In this document: one piece after another, positions 15,001 through 25,816 of the stretch
Layout of the letters: every line of letters starts with the position of its first letter
How positions within the stretch are numbered: position 1 is the stretch's first letter
Origin: Leptolyngbya sp. O-77
GTDB lineage: Bacteria > Cyanobacteriota > Cyanobacteriia > Elainellales > Elainellaceae
Assembly (NCBI RefSeq): GCF_001548395.1
Contig: NZ_AP017367.1
Coordinates: 2,579,001 to 2,643,000, forward strand
Length of the DNA: 64,000 nt
Direction of reading: 5' to 3'
Notes under the pieces: model-generated
What the model saw: the letters and a program-made list of their open reading frames with translations, nothing else
Told to the model about the DNA's origin: nothing
Database searches by the model: none
Made by a program: the position numbers and the translations under genes

Positions 15001-18000
15001 TGGAGGTGCCAAACCTCTGATGCCGCAAGGCGTTGAGCACTTGAGCAAGCCTTGCGCGGTGAACCGGTCAGCGATCGTGCCAAACCTCTGATGCCGCAAG
15101 GCGTTGAGCACATCCAAGGCGGATACAAGAAAGGCATTATTATCACAAGGTGCCAAACCTCTGATGCCGCAAGGCGTTGAGCACAAAGTATAGCTGTCCT
15201 CACAAGAGAAGAAGCGACCAGTGCCAAACCTCTGATGCCGCAAGGCGTTGAGCACAGGTGGCTTCTCAGACTTAACTACTGTGGCTGATGCTGTGCCAAA
15301 CCTCTGATGCCGCAAGGCGTTGAGCACCTGACTGATACGTTTGAGGAAATCATCCAAGAAAGTGCCAAACCTCTGATGCCGCAAGGCGTTGAGCACTCCT
15401 CTTCGCCCCCAGGAGAAACAAGACCAGTTCGTGCCAAACCTCTGATGCCGCAAGGCGTTGAGCACGCAATATGGGGGTACTCGACATCATCACTTAGATT
15501 GTGCCAAACCTCTGATGCCGCAAGGCGTTGAGCACACAAGGTTTTCGGAGGAAGCGTAGGAATGTCCGCGGTGCCAAACCTCTGATGCCGCAAGGCGTTG
15601 AGCACACTCCAGTCCGCCAGCACTAATAGCCCACAGGTCAGTGCCAAACCTCTGATGCCGCAAGGCGTTGAGCACAGTGTGTGCCCCAGCAGTTGAAGCC
15701 GTATGTGTGTGGTGCCAAACCTCTGATGCCGCAAGGCGTTGAGCACCTGCTGGTAGGCGCTGAACACGTCTTCAACGCCTGCGGTGCCAAACCTCTGATG
15801 CCGCAAGGCGTTGAGCACTTGACGAGATACTCCAGAAAACCCATCAGGTGGGCGGTGCCAAACCTCTGATGCCGCAAGGCGTTGAGCACTTTACCCCCCA
15901 AGAGTGTCCGGGTACGAGTATTCAAGTGCCAAACCTCTGATGCCGCAAGGCGTTGAGCACTGGTGCTGCAACTCATACAGCACCGTTTCCTTGAGGGTGC
16001 CAAACCTCTGATGCCGCAAGGCGTTGAGCACGTAATAGGGACAACGCACAAGAGGATTCAATAAGTCGTGCCAAACCTCTGATGCCGCAAGGCGTTGAGC
16101 ACGTTTATTTTATCATGCTGGATATTTACATTTTGCTGGTGCCAAACCTCTGATGCCGCAAGGCGTTGAGCACATCAGCCAGAATTTTTTGACCGATCTA
16201 GAACGATAGTGCCAAACCTCTGATGCCGCAAGGCGTTGAGCACGTTGATCAACTCCGAAAGAGTTTTGATCTGCCAGAATACGTGCCAAACCTCTGATGC
16301 CGCAAGGCGTTGAGCACCGAAGCAGTTCATTCGCCAGTTCGGTTGTCGCACAAGTGCCAAACCTCTGATGCCGCAAGGCGTTGAGCACTGGGTTGCTGTT
16401 GGGCGATCTCAGCCATAGATCCCGTGCCAAACCTCTGATGCCGCAAGGCGTTGAGCACGCTAGCTCAACAGATTGGTGGCAAAATCTACGTGAGTGCCAA
16501 ACCTCTGATGCCGCAAGGCGTTGAGCACATCTACGGGCGATCGAAGCCCGGATCAGCGAACTGGTGCCAAACCTCTGATGCCGCAAGGCGTTGAGCACAT
16601 CACGCTGCCTGTGACGGCCGCGCCCGCCACCACGGTGCCAAACCTCTGATGCCGCAAGGCGTTGAGCACAAGTCCGCACGGTCGTCAAAACGCGAATTCG
16701 GAACCACGTGCCAAACCTCTGATGCCGCAAGGCGTTGAGCACATTTGGGGTTGGCGCTTGAGAAGAAGTGGCTAGTTCCAGGGTGCCAAACCTCTGATGC
16801 CGCAAGGCGTTGAGCACTCTGAGATCTTGGTGCTGAAAGCTAAAATCGAGTGGTGCCAAACCTCTGATGCCGCAAGGCGTTGAGCACCGAGAGCTTGTGG
16901 TCACGCCATCGGCGCTGAGATTGTGCCAAACCTCTGATGCCGCAAGGCGTTGAGCACGAAGAGCGCCCGGCGATCACCAGGGCCGACAACAGTGCCAAAC
17001 CTCTGATGCCGCAAGGCGTTGAGCACCTCGTTGGTGTAAGCGGCAATCAGCATCAAAACCCGGTGCCAAACCTCTGATGCCGCAAGGCGTTGAGCACCGG
17101 TGGGCACGGATGAGGCAGCACCTCAGTCCACCGAGTGCCAAACCTCTGATGCCGCAAGGCGTTGAGCACGTGACTGTACCTAATAAATCAATCGTTGATC
17201 CCAAGTGTGCCAAACCTCTGATGCCGCAAGGCGTTGAGCACTATACCTATCGGGATAGCCAGTGTGGAGGGTTGTGGTGCCAAACCTCTGATGCCGCAAG
17301 GCGTTGAGCACTGGGGATAATCCGTATAAGAAATCTTGCCAGTATAGTGTGCCAAACCTCTGATGCCGCAAGGCGTTGAGCACAATTACATCGAGCGCCG
17401 TGAGCGCATTGGGGCCGTGTGCCAAACCTCTGATGCCGCAAGGCGTTGAGCACTTGCGCTACCAAGTCGATCACGACTGGGTTCTGGAACGTGCCAAACC
17501 TCTGATGCCGCAAGGCGTTGAGCACATTCTGGCTTCCATTCAGGTCGCAATTGTATCGCTTGTGCCAAACCTCTGATGCCGCAAGGCGTTGAGCACTTGA
17601 ATTTCTTGGGCATTCAACGTACCTGATTCCAATCTGTGCCAAACCTCTGATGCCGCAAGGCGTTGAGCACACGGAGAAGCTGCGATATGCCTAATCCAGA
17701 TAAGCGTGCCAAACCTCTGATGCCGCAAGGCGTTGAGCACAAATCTTACGGAGTACAGCAGCGTAGGCAAGACGTAGTGCCAAACCTCTGATGCCGCAAG
17801 GCGTTGAGCACCCGGTATCGATCGTGATCTAGCTGCAAATGCAAACTGTGCCAAACCTCTGATGCCGCAAGGCGTTGAGCACCAATTAAAGATTTGCAGC
17901 TTGACGACCTGTGGGAAGTGCCAAACCTCTGATGCCGCAAGGCGTTGAGCACTTTACCTTGACGATCCAGAAACCTACCAGGTACGTTGTGCCAAACCTC

Positions 18001-21000
18001 TGATGCCGCAAGGCGTTGAGCACGCGACACTTGGGTCACTACTCAATTGTTTAATCCTCCGTGCCAAACCTCTGATGCCGCAAGGCGTTGAGCACCAGGG
18101 TTTTCAAAACTTTTTGGATGGGCTTTCCATGTGCCAAACCTCTGATGCCGCAAGGCGTTGAGCACCCGGAATTGCGCTCTTGCACCTGCACAGGCAGCAC
18201 GTGCCAAACCTCTGATGCCGCAAGGCGTTGAGCACTCTCCCCTTTTGTTAGCTTTGCGTCCCAACTTGGGGGTGCCAAACCTCTGATGCCGCAAGGCGTT
18301 GAGCACATTTCATTACGGCGGCGTTTCCGAGCTACGGATTGTGCCAAACCTCTGATGCCGCAAGGCGTTGAGCACATCCATTCAAATACCAAGGTTTTGT
18401 ATTGTTTACGTGTGCCAAACCTCTGATGCCGCAAGGCGTTGAGCACTACTATCAGGAAAATATTTGCCCGTAATATCCAGTAGTGCCAAACCTCTGATGC
18501 CGCAAGGCGTTGAGCACGGAGTAGAAGTAGAAAATGCAAAATCCTGGCAGCGTGCCAAACCTCTGATGCCGCAAGGCGTTGAGCACATAGTTGGGTCAGT
18601 TTTTCTTGTGGACTTAACGGGGTGCCAAACCTCTGATGCCGCAAGGCGTTGAGCACTTCAGGGGTTGGGCTTGGCGACGCAGCAGCGACAAGTGCCAAAC
18701 CTCTGATGCCGCAAGGCGTTGAGCACATAAGAAACGCCGTGAATAGCTAAATTATGGCATCGTGCCAAACCTCTGATGCCGCAAGGCGTTGAGCACAAAT
18801 GGCTAACTCTGGGGCAAATTCCACTTACAGTACTGTGCCAAACCTCTGATGCCGCAAGGCGTTGAGCACGTCTACAGGTTGGCAGTGATGTTGTTAAATC
18901 GATCTTGTGCCAAACCTCTGATGCCGCAAGGCGTTGAGCACCCCGCTACCTTCTATCACGATCGCTTTGAAGGTAGAAGTGCCAAACCTCTGATGCCGCA
19001 AGGCGTTGAGCACAATTAGCATCTCCCCGGTAGCCAGCCTTGCGATACGTGCCAAACCTCTGATGCCGCAAGGCGTTGAGCACACATTGTAACTTCCATC
19101 ACGCAGGACGCATCTTCGCCCTGTGCCAAACCTCTGATGCCGCAAGGCGTTGAGCACATCGGCATTATTACGAAGAGGCAACCTGCCCGGAAGTGCCAAA
19201 CCTCTGATGCGCAAAGGCGTTGAGCACCCCCATAGGATATGCAAAGGTAAATTGGTTGGGGAAGTGCCAAACCTCTGATGCCGCAAGGCGTTGAGCACCT
19301 GAGGTTGCCCGATAGTCTGAATCACAAGTATGATGTGCCAAACCTCTGATGCCGCAAGGCGTTGAGCACCTCTCTCAGTCTGGATACATCCTCAGCATCG
19401 ACTAGTGCCAAACCTCTGATGCCGCAAGGCGTTGAGCACACCTGAGCAGCCGCAACATCTCTATCTTCCACACAACGTGCCAAACCTCTGATGCCGCAAG
19501 GCGTTGAGCACGTTGGAAAACTTGGTCGTCGGGGGCGATCGCCTCTGTGCCAAACCTCTGATGCCGCAAGGCGTTGAGCACCAGAACTCAATGATCTCAG
19601 ACTCGCTCTGGAGCGACGTGTGCCAAACCTCTGATGCCGCAAGGCGTTGAGCACCGGACATATTGAGCGAGGAAATCGCCCGTCTCAGGCGTGCCAAACC
19701 TCTGATGCCGCAAGGCGTTGAGCACCCAAGCCACCAACCCTGAATGCAAATGCAGGCTGTGTGCCAAACCTCTGATGCCGCAAGGCGTTGAGCACTACAG
19801 CCGGGAAGTATCAGCAGTATCATCGCCAGCAGTGCCAAACCTCTGATGCCGCAAGGCGTTGAGCACGAATTCATTTTTGATTCGATCAAAGATAGTAAGG
19901 CGTGCCAAACCTCTGATGCCGCAAGGCGTTGAGCACTGGGTGGTGGTGGCACGCAGGAAGATCCCATGCGGTGCCAAACCTCTGATGCCGCAAGGCGTTG
20001 AGCACGTAGTCCCTTCGATCGCAGTGCCCATTTCTGGGAGTGTGCCAAACCTCTGATGCCGCAAGGCGTTGAGCACGAGATTGAAACTCCTGAGACAATC
20101 GCCACTGACGAGGTGCCAAACCTCTGATGCCGCAAGGCGTTGAGCACTTTCAGCTATATTGCTGCCAGACGTAGGAGAACCGTGCCAAACCTCTGATGCC
20201 GCAAGGCGTTGAGCACTGAAACGGATCAGAAACGTTAAAAAAAACGGATTGCTGTGCCAAACCTCTAATGCCGCAAGGCGTTGAGCACTAGTTGTTGGTT
20301 GTGTCAATGGACTGCACCATGACGTGCCAAACCTCTGATGCCGCAAGGCGTTGAGCACATGCAAGTTATGAGCGTTATCTGAAACGGATGAATGGTGCCA
20401 AACCTCTGATGCCGCAAGGCGTTGAGCACAACGAGAAAGACAAGATTGAAAGAGCAAAAAAAACTGTGCCAAACCTCTGATGCCGCAAGGCGTTGAGCAC
20501 AATAGAAACTTCATTTTTACTATCACGTTTATCGAGTGCCAAACCTCTGATGCCGCAAGGCGTTGAGCACGATTCCTTCAGATCCGCCAACTGGAACGAT
20601 CGTATGTGCCAAACCTCTGATGCCGCAAGGCGTTGAGCACGCATTTCGGGTACTGGCACTCCTAAACAAAGCCAGGTGCCAAACCTCTGATGCCGCAAGG
20701 CGTTGAGCACTGTTCCAGATTGGCAATACGTCATGCCTTGGTTCACCGTGCCAAACCTCTGATGCCGCAAGGCGTTGAGCACGACACCATCAGCCAACTA
20801 GATGATTTGATCAGCCGTGCCAAACCTCTGATGCCGCAAGGCGTTGAGCACCGGCGCAAATCTGCCGGAGACAGACGGGCGTTTTGATGGGTGCCAAACC
20901 TCTGATGCCGCAAGGCGTTGAGCACGTCGTAGTACGTGGCTTTGTGGAGTTCTACGCCATTGTGCCAAACCTCTGATGCCGCAAGGCGTTGAGCACCCGC

Positions 21001-23645
21001 CAAATCCGGCAAAAGCAAAGCCCGCAACGGTTGTGCCAAACCTCTGATGCCGCAAGGCGTTGAGCACAGCCCGAAATCCAGGAAGAGAGGGTTATTCGAG
21101 TGAGTGCCAAACCTCTGATGCCGCAAGGCGTTGAGCACAGAGATATTCCATACTGCGGAAAGCCACCGACTACGTGCCAAACCTCTGATGCCGCGCAAGG
21201 CGTTGAGCACTCGATCTCGTCTGTAGGTGCATTTCCTTGTCCTTTTGGTGCCAAACCTCTGATGCCGCAAGGCGTTGAGCACCCCAACGGGGAGCGTACC
21301 AACGCCATCCGTCAGAGTGTGCCAAACCTCTGATGCCGCAAGGCGTTGAGCACATCTCGATCTTCGCTATTACGAGTCGGCACGTCAAAGTGCCAAACCT
21401 CTGATGCCGCAAGGCGTTGAGCACCTTTCCTCTCTGGCGATTGGAACCAACCGATAACGGTGCCAAACCTCTGATGCCGCAAGGCGTTGAGCACCGGGCC
21501 AGGAATGCAACTTGATGAGCATTTTCAGCGTGCCAAACCTCTGATGCCGCAAGGCGTTGAGCACCTGGTCTACCAAAATCCCACCATTGTTCAAAACCCG
21601 TGCCAAACCTCTGATGCCGCAAGGCGTTGAGCACCTGTGTTCGGAGTACCCGTGTGAGGCATTGCAGCGGGTGCCAAACCTCTGATGCCGCAAGGCGTTG
21701 AGCACCCATTTTATCTGCTGGGAGGCGCTTCATGATCCCATTGTGCCAAACCTCTGATGCCGCAAGGCGTTGAGCACACGTGATTCTAGACGTGCTGGCT
21801 TCCGAGGTTCAGGTGCCAAACCTCTGATGCCGCAAGGCGTTGAGCACGTCTGATCGGAACCGGAGTAGCTCGCTGGAACCTAGTGCCAAACCTCTGATGC
21901 CGCAAGGCGTTGAGCACACACGATCGCCCATCCAGCCCACTACGCCCACTACGTGCCAAACCTCTGATGCCGCAAGGCGTTGAGCACTCGTGGGGAAGTG
22001 CTGCCCAGTAGTCTTTCCCAAGGTGTGCCAAACCTCTGATGCCGCAAGGCGTTGAGCACGAGACATTCTGATCGCGTTCGACGACTCGGAAGCGGAGGTG
22101 CCAAACCTCTGATGCCGCAAGGCGTTGAGCACATAACATACCTAGACCGTATAGAGAATCCCAAATAGCCGGTGCCAAACCTCTGATGCCGCAAGGCGTT
22201 GAGCACATGGTGGAGTGTATGCTGGAATTGATCGCGATCTAGGTGCCAAACCTCTGATGCCGCAAGGCGTTGAGCACAGCGAAGAGAAGTTAGACCTCCG
22301 GTAATTCAAAATGTGCCAAACCTCTGATGCCGCAAGGCGTTGAGCACGCGGCACCGACCCTGACATAGTGGATTTCTGGCTGGGTGCCAAACCTCTGATG
22401 CCGCAAGGCGTTGAGCACCCCTAGAAGAAGCCTCTCTGCCTATCCCAGGGTGAACGGTGCCAAACCTCTGATGCCGCAAGGCGTTGAGCACTTTAGGTCT
22501 CCGCCAGTTGCGGGGCAAATTTCGCAGGGTGCCAAACCTCTGATGCCGCAAGGCGTTGAGCACCTTCGGTGTCGAGTGCCGCCGCAGACAATCGAGACAG
22601 TGCCAAACCTCTGATGCCGCAAGGCGTTGAGCACAGTAAGAAACCGTGACATCCTCCCGACGCTGACCCGTGCCAAACCTCTGATGCCGCAAGGCGTTGA
22701 GCACTCTGTTTTAAAGCAAAAACCTTAGCCAAAACCAGTACGTGCCAAACCTCTGATGCCGCAAGGCGTTGAGCACGTGGAACTCCTGGAAATCGGCTAT
22801 CGAAACCGTGCCAAGTGCCAAACCTCTGATGCCGCAAGGCGTTGAGCACATAAGGAAAAGAAGTCTTCTTTGATTGCTTCTGCAGTGCCAAACCTCTGAT
22901 GCCGCAAGGCGTTGAGCACAAGTTGGTATGCATTATCGGTCTCGTCTCTATTATGTGCCAAACCTCTGATGCCGCAAGGCGTTGAGTACGACTTCTTGAA
23001 AGTAATCATATAGAGCCTGTAACTGGTGCCAAACCTCTGATGCCGCAAGGCGTTGAGCACCTCCTGTCCCCACACAAGCATAAAAACTTGTCTAGCGTGC
23101 CAAACCTCTGATGCCGCAAGGCGTTGAGCACATTGAGCAATGAGGACAATCTGCTTAGTCACATCGTGCCAAACCTCTGATGCCGCAAGGCGTTGAGCAC
23201 AAGGACAAGCCAGCGACCTGGATCGGCAATAACATGTGCCAAACCTCTGATGCCGCAAGGCGTTGAGCACTCCAGACCTTGAGGCACCATGCGCCGTCGT
23301 CCTGGTGCCAAACCTCTGATGCCGCAAGGCGTTGAGCACGAGCCTACTGCGCTCTATGTCCTCGTCAAGCGCAGGGTGCCAAACCTCTGATGCCGCAAGG
23401 CGTTGAGCACTTTCTGGCGTTTCGCAAAGCCTTGAATCAATTGGTACAACTCGGTGCCGTGCCAAACCTCTGATGCCGCAAGGCGTTGAGCACCCGCTGG
23501 GGTAGCTGCTGGCCCCATCAAAAAACACTCTGTCCCCGGTGCCAAACCTCTGATGCCGCAAGGCGTTGAGCACCTCAAGGAAGCACTAGGGAGTGTCATC
23601 AATTAGATAAGCTGTAATCAGCAGTGATTCAGCTATCTGACGATT

Positions 23646-24008
23646 ATGACAACCCGACGCTACGCCCTGCGCGATGACCAATGGGAACGGCTCCAAGATT
23701 TGCTCCCTGGACGAGCGGGGGCGGTAGGAGTCACAGCAAAGGATAATCGTCTGTTTGTCGAGGCAGTGCTATATCGATATCGAGCCGGCATTCCCTGGCG
23801 AGACTTGCCAGAGCGGTTTGGTCATTTTCGCAAGGTTCACACCCGCTTTCGGCGCTGGGCAAAGACGGGCGTATGGCAACGGGTGTTTCAGGTGCTGTCT
23901 GAAGATGCAGACAACGAATACGCCATGATCGACACCACGATTGTGCGTGCTCATCAGCATAGTGCTGGGGCAAAGGGGGGATGCCAATGCCCAAGCCATT
24001 GGTCGTAG
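23646..24008 (+). CDS. IS5-family transposase, N-terminal frame (OrfA)
   Basis: This 120-codon frame carries the N-terminal domain of IS5/IS427 transposases. It opens MTTRRYALRDDQWERLQDLL, continues with YRYRAGIPWRDLPERFG, and ends near the first catalytic aspartate in AMIDTTIVRAHQHS. Family members continue after this point in one frame with AKGGD...IGRSKGGL. Here the continuation lies in another frame, and the switch falls at a run of six G near 23976-23981. Either a programmed frameshift joins it to OrfB, as in many two-frame IS5 elements, or an indel has disabled the gene. Confidence 0.9.
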   Translation: MTTRRYALRDDQWERLQDLLPGRAGAVGVTAKDNRLFVEAVLYRYRAGIPWRDLPERFGHFRKVHTRFRRWAKTGVWQRVFQVLSEDADNEYAMIDTTIVRAHQHSAGAKGGCQCPSHWS

Positions 24009-24408
24009 TAAAGGGGGATTGAGCACCAAGATTCATGCGACTGTCGATGCACTGGGCAATCCGACAGGCTTTCACCTCACACCCGGGCAGACCTGTGACC
24101 TTGATGGGGCTGATGTGCTGCTAGAGAATATTCAAGCTGATACAGTCCTGGCTGACAAAGGATATGACGCAGACCAACGGGTGATTGAGCGACTCCAACA
24201 ACAGGGCAAGACGGCTGTGATTCCGCCCAAGCGAAACCGCAAGACACCGCGTGATTACGACAAGGAGCTATACAAAGCGCGGCATCTGATTGAGAACTTC
24301 TTTGCCAAACTCAAGCAGTATCGAGCGATTGCGACACGCTATGACAAGTTAGCCGAGACGTTTCTGAGTGCAATTTACATGGCGGCTGCCCTTATTTGGC
24401 TTAATTGA
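23941..24408 (+). CDS. IS5-family transposase, C-terminal catalytic frame (OrfB)
   Basis: This frame overlaps OrfA by 68 bp and carries the rest of the DDE domain. It includes IGRSKGGLSTKIHATVDALG, then GADVLLENIQADTVLADKGYD with the second acidic residue, then ARHLIENFFAKLKQYRAIAT with the third (the family's H..IE..F..LK signature). It stops 9 bp before the right end of the element. Reaching it from OrfA needs a +1 (or -2) shift at the G run. The protein is probably made only as a fusion, since the first ATG sits inside OrfA with no clear ribosome site. Confidence 0.88.
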   Translation: MCVLISIVLGQRGDANAQAIGRSKGGLSTKIHATVDALGNPTGFHLTPGQTCDLDGADVLLENIQADTVLADKGYDADQRVIERLQQQGKTAVIPPKRNRKTPRDYDKELYKARHLIENFFAKLKQYRAIATRYDKLAETFLSAIYMAAALIWLN

Positions 24409-25444
24409 TGACACGCCCTAGATGGTCTGCATGTAGCAGGGTGCCAAACCTCTGATGCCGCAAGGCGTTGAGCACTGGGTAGGCTAAAACCCCTCCGCTT
24501 CAGCGAGGGGATGTGCCAAACCTCTGATGCCGCAAGGCGTTGAGCACGATCGTAATCTTGTCAGATCCCAGAAATCCAAAGGAGTGCCAAACCTCTGATG
24601 CCGCAAGGCGTTGAGCACCATTGGTCGCTGCTGTGTGACGAGATGAGTGACTGAGTGCCAAACCTCTGATGCCGCAAGGCGTTGAGCACTCCGAAGAATT
24701 ATAATAACCGTCTACGTTTAAGAAGTGCCAAACCTCTGATGCCGCAAGGCGTTGAGCACAAAACAGGCGAGTATTTTGGGGTGGTGGTTGGGGATGCACC
24801 GTGCCAAACCTCTGATGCCGCAAGGCGTTGAGCACATCCGGCGGTGCTGGAATTCCTGAGCGCAACTCCACTCGTGCCAAACCTCTGATGCCGCAAGGCG
24901 TTGAGCACCTCCGTCCCGTATTGCCCATGATGCCAAGTTTTTGGTGCCAAACCTCTGATGCCGCAAGGCGTTGAGCACACAATTGCCTTTTGGTTGTAAT
25001 GTTGGGGAGTTAGAGGTGCCAAACCTCTGATGCCGCAAGGCGTTGAGCACGCTGAAACGTCGAAAAAACCCACAACTTGCTATAGGTGCCAAACCTCTGA
25101 TGCCGCAAGGCGTTGAGCACCCGTTAGCGCCTGGAAGCCCCCAAGCAGTCCTTCGGTGCCAAACCTCTGATGCCGCAAGGCGTTGAGCACTTCGTTGCAA
25201 CGACTGGCGCGATTTGGCATTATCCCCGTGCCAAACCTCTGATGCCGCAAGGCGTTGAGCACACAAACAGATTACACTGCGATCGCGTTCTCTGCCCTAT
25301 TGTGCCAAACCTCTGATGCCGCAAGGCGTTGAGCACGTACAAGGAAGTTCTAAAAGGTTTTTAGATTAATTTTGGTGCCAAACCTCTGATGCCGCAAGGC
25401 GTTGAGCACGGTCAAGTGAGTAAAGGTATAACCAGAGTTCGTAT

Positions 25445-25530
25445 GTGCCAAACCTCTGATGCCGCAAGGCGTTAAGTACGGGTTTGTTTAGGGTCTACAG
25501 AAACAGGAAGACCCCAGGGTGCCAAGCCTC
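25445..25530 (+). repeat. Decayed leader-distal end of the CRISPR array
   Basis: The last full repeat (25445-25479) ends GTTAAGTAC instead of GTTGAGCAC. Exactly 74 bp after its start, at 25519-25530, GTGCCAAGCCTC matches 11 of the first 12 bases of the repeat and then diverges. This half-repeat is probably an older, decayed unit. Decay at this end is the usual sign of the trailer side and supports a leader to the left. Confidence 0.75.
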
Positions 25531-25539
25531 GTGGGGTTT

Positions 25540-25651
25540 ACCTGGGAAGTTGTCTGCTCCCGGACTCCTTCTGTCAAGCAACGCTTCCCCCTGCCGAAGC
25601 GATACGGCTAAACCTGGGAAGTTGTCTGCTCCCGGACTCTTTCTGTCAAGC
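25540..25651 (+). repeat. Pair of 40-bp direct repeats, 72 bp apart, behind the CRISPR array
   Basis: The 40 bp at 25540-25579 recur at 25612-25651 with a single mismatch; both begin ACCTGGGAAGTTGTCTGCTC. Their 72-bp spacing equals the unit length of the neighbouring array, but the sequence is not the CRISPR repeat. The stretch 25480-25816 holds no gene I can support. These repeats and the half CRISPR repeat at 25519 are the only structure I see before ftsE. Confidence 0.85.
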
Positions 25652-25816
25652 CAGCGTCGCGGAGCCATCTCCCGAACACCTCTAAGCCCGTTTAATAGGA
25701 TTTATTGGGCCCTTTTGGGATGCATCTGATACTATTTGGCAAGGCTTGGGCTATTGAAAACCTACGCTTAGCCATCGCTTCGCTCCTTTTGCATCCCTCC
25801 AGAACCGTTTGCTCCT

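Larger units (their letters stand above)
23590..24417 (+). mobile_element. IS5-family (IS427-like) insertion sequence inside a CRISPR spacer
   Basis: The element is 828 bp. Its terminal inverted repeats are GGAGTGTCATCAATTA on the left and GGCGTGTCATCAATTA as the complement of the right end. It is flanked by CTAG at 23586-23589 and 24418-24421, a 4-bp duplication normal for this family. The spacer fragments 23574-23589 (16 nt) and 24422-24440 (19 nt) sum to 35 nt, a normal spacer, so a single spacer was hit. It encodes a transposase in two overlapping frames. It lies 15 repeats from the old end of the array, a part likely to be little used. Confidence 0.95.
1..25479 (+). CRISPR. Giant CRISPR array, 35-nt repeat, about 346 spacers, continues left of the window
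   Basis: The repeat is 35 nt, starts GTGCCAAACC and ends GGCGTTGAGCAC; a complete copy lies at 66-100. I counted 346 complete copies plus one cut by the window start (1-19). Mean spacing is about 71 bp, so spacers are about 36 nt (range seen 32-48). The repeat contains a stem GATGCC/GGCGTT closed by a GCAA (GNRA) tetraloop. Two of its pairs are G-U, which are allowed only in RNA from the + strand, and GTGC/GCAC close the ends. The last repeat (25445-25479) is decayed, which puts the leader-distal end on the right. Variant repeats occur at 628, 11574, 11790, 12575, 13568, 19193, 20254, 21174 and 22955, many of them homopolymer insertions. An IS5-family element interrupts the spacer after the repeat at 23539. 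No cas gene lies in the window, so I do not assign a subtype. Confidence 0.99.

Noticed and set aside
1..25400. Dozens of overlapping open frames with repeated peptides such as LNALRHQRFGT, AQRLAASEVWH and CSTPCGIRGLA
   Set aside because: They are translations of the CRISPR repeat in different frames; the repeat lacks stop codons on the minus strand. No protein family is involved.
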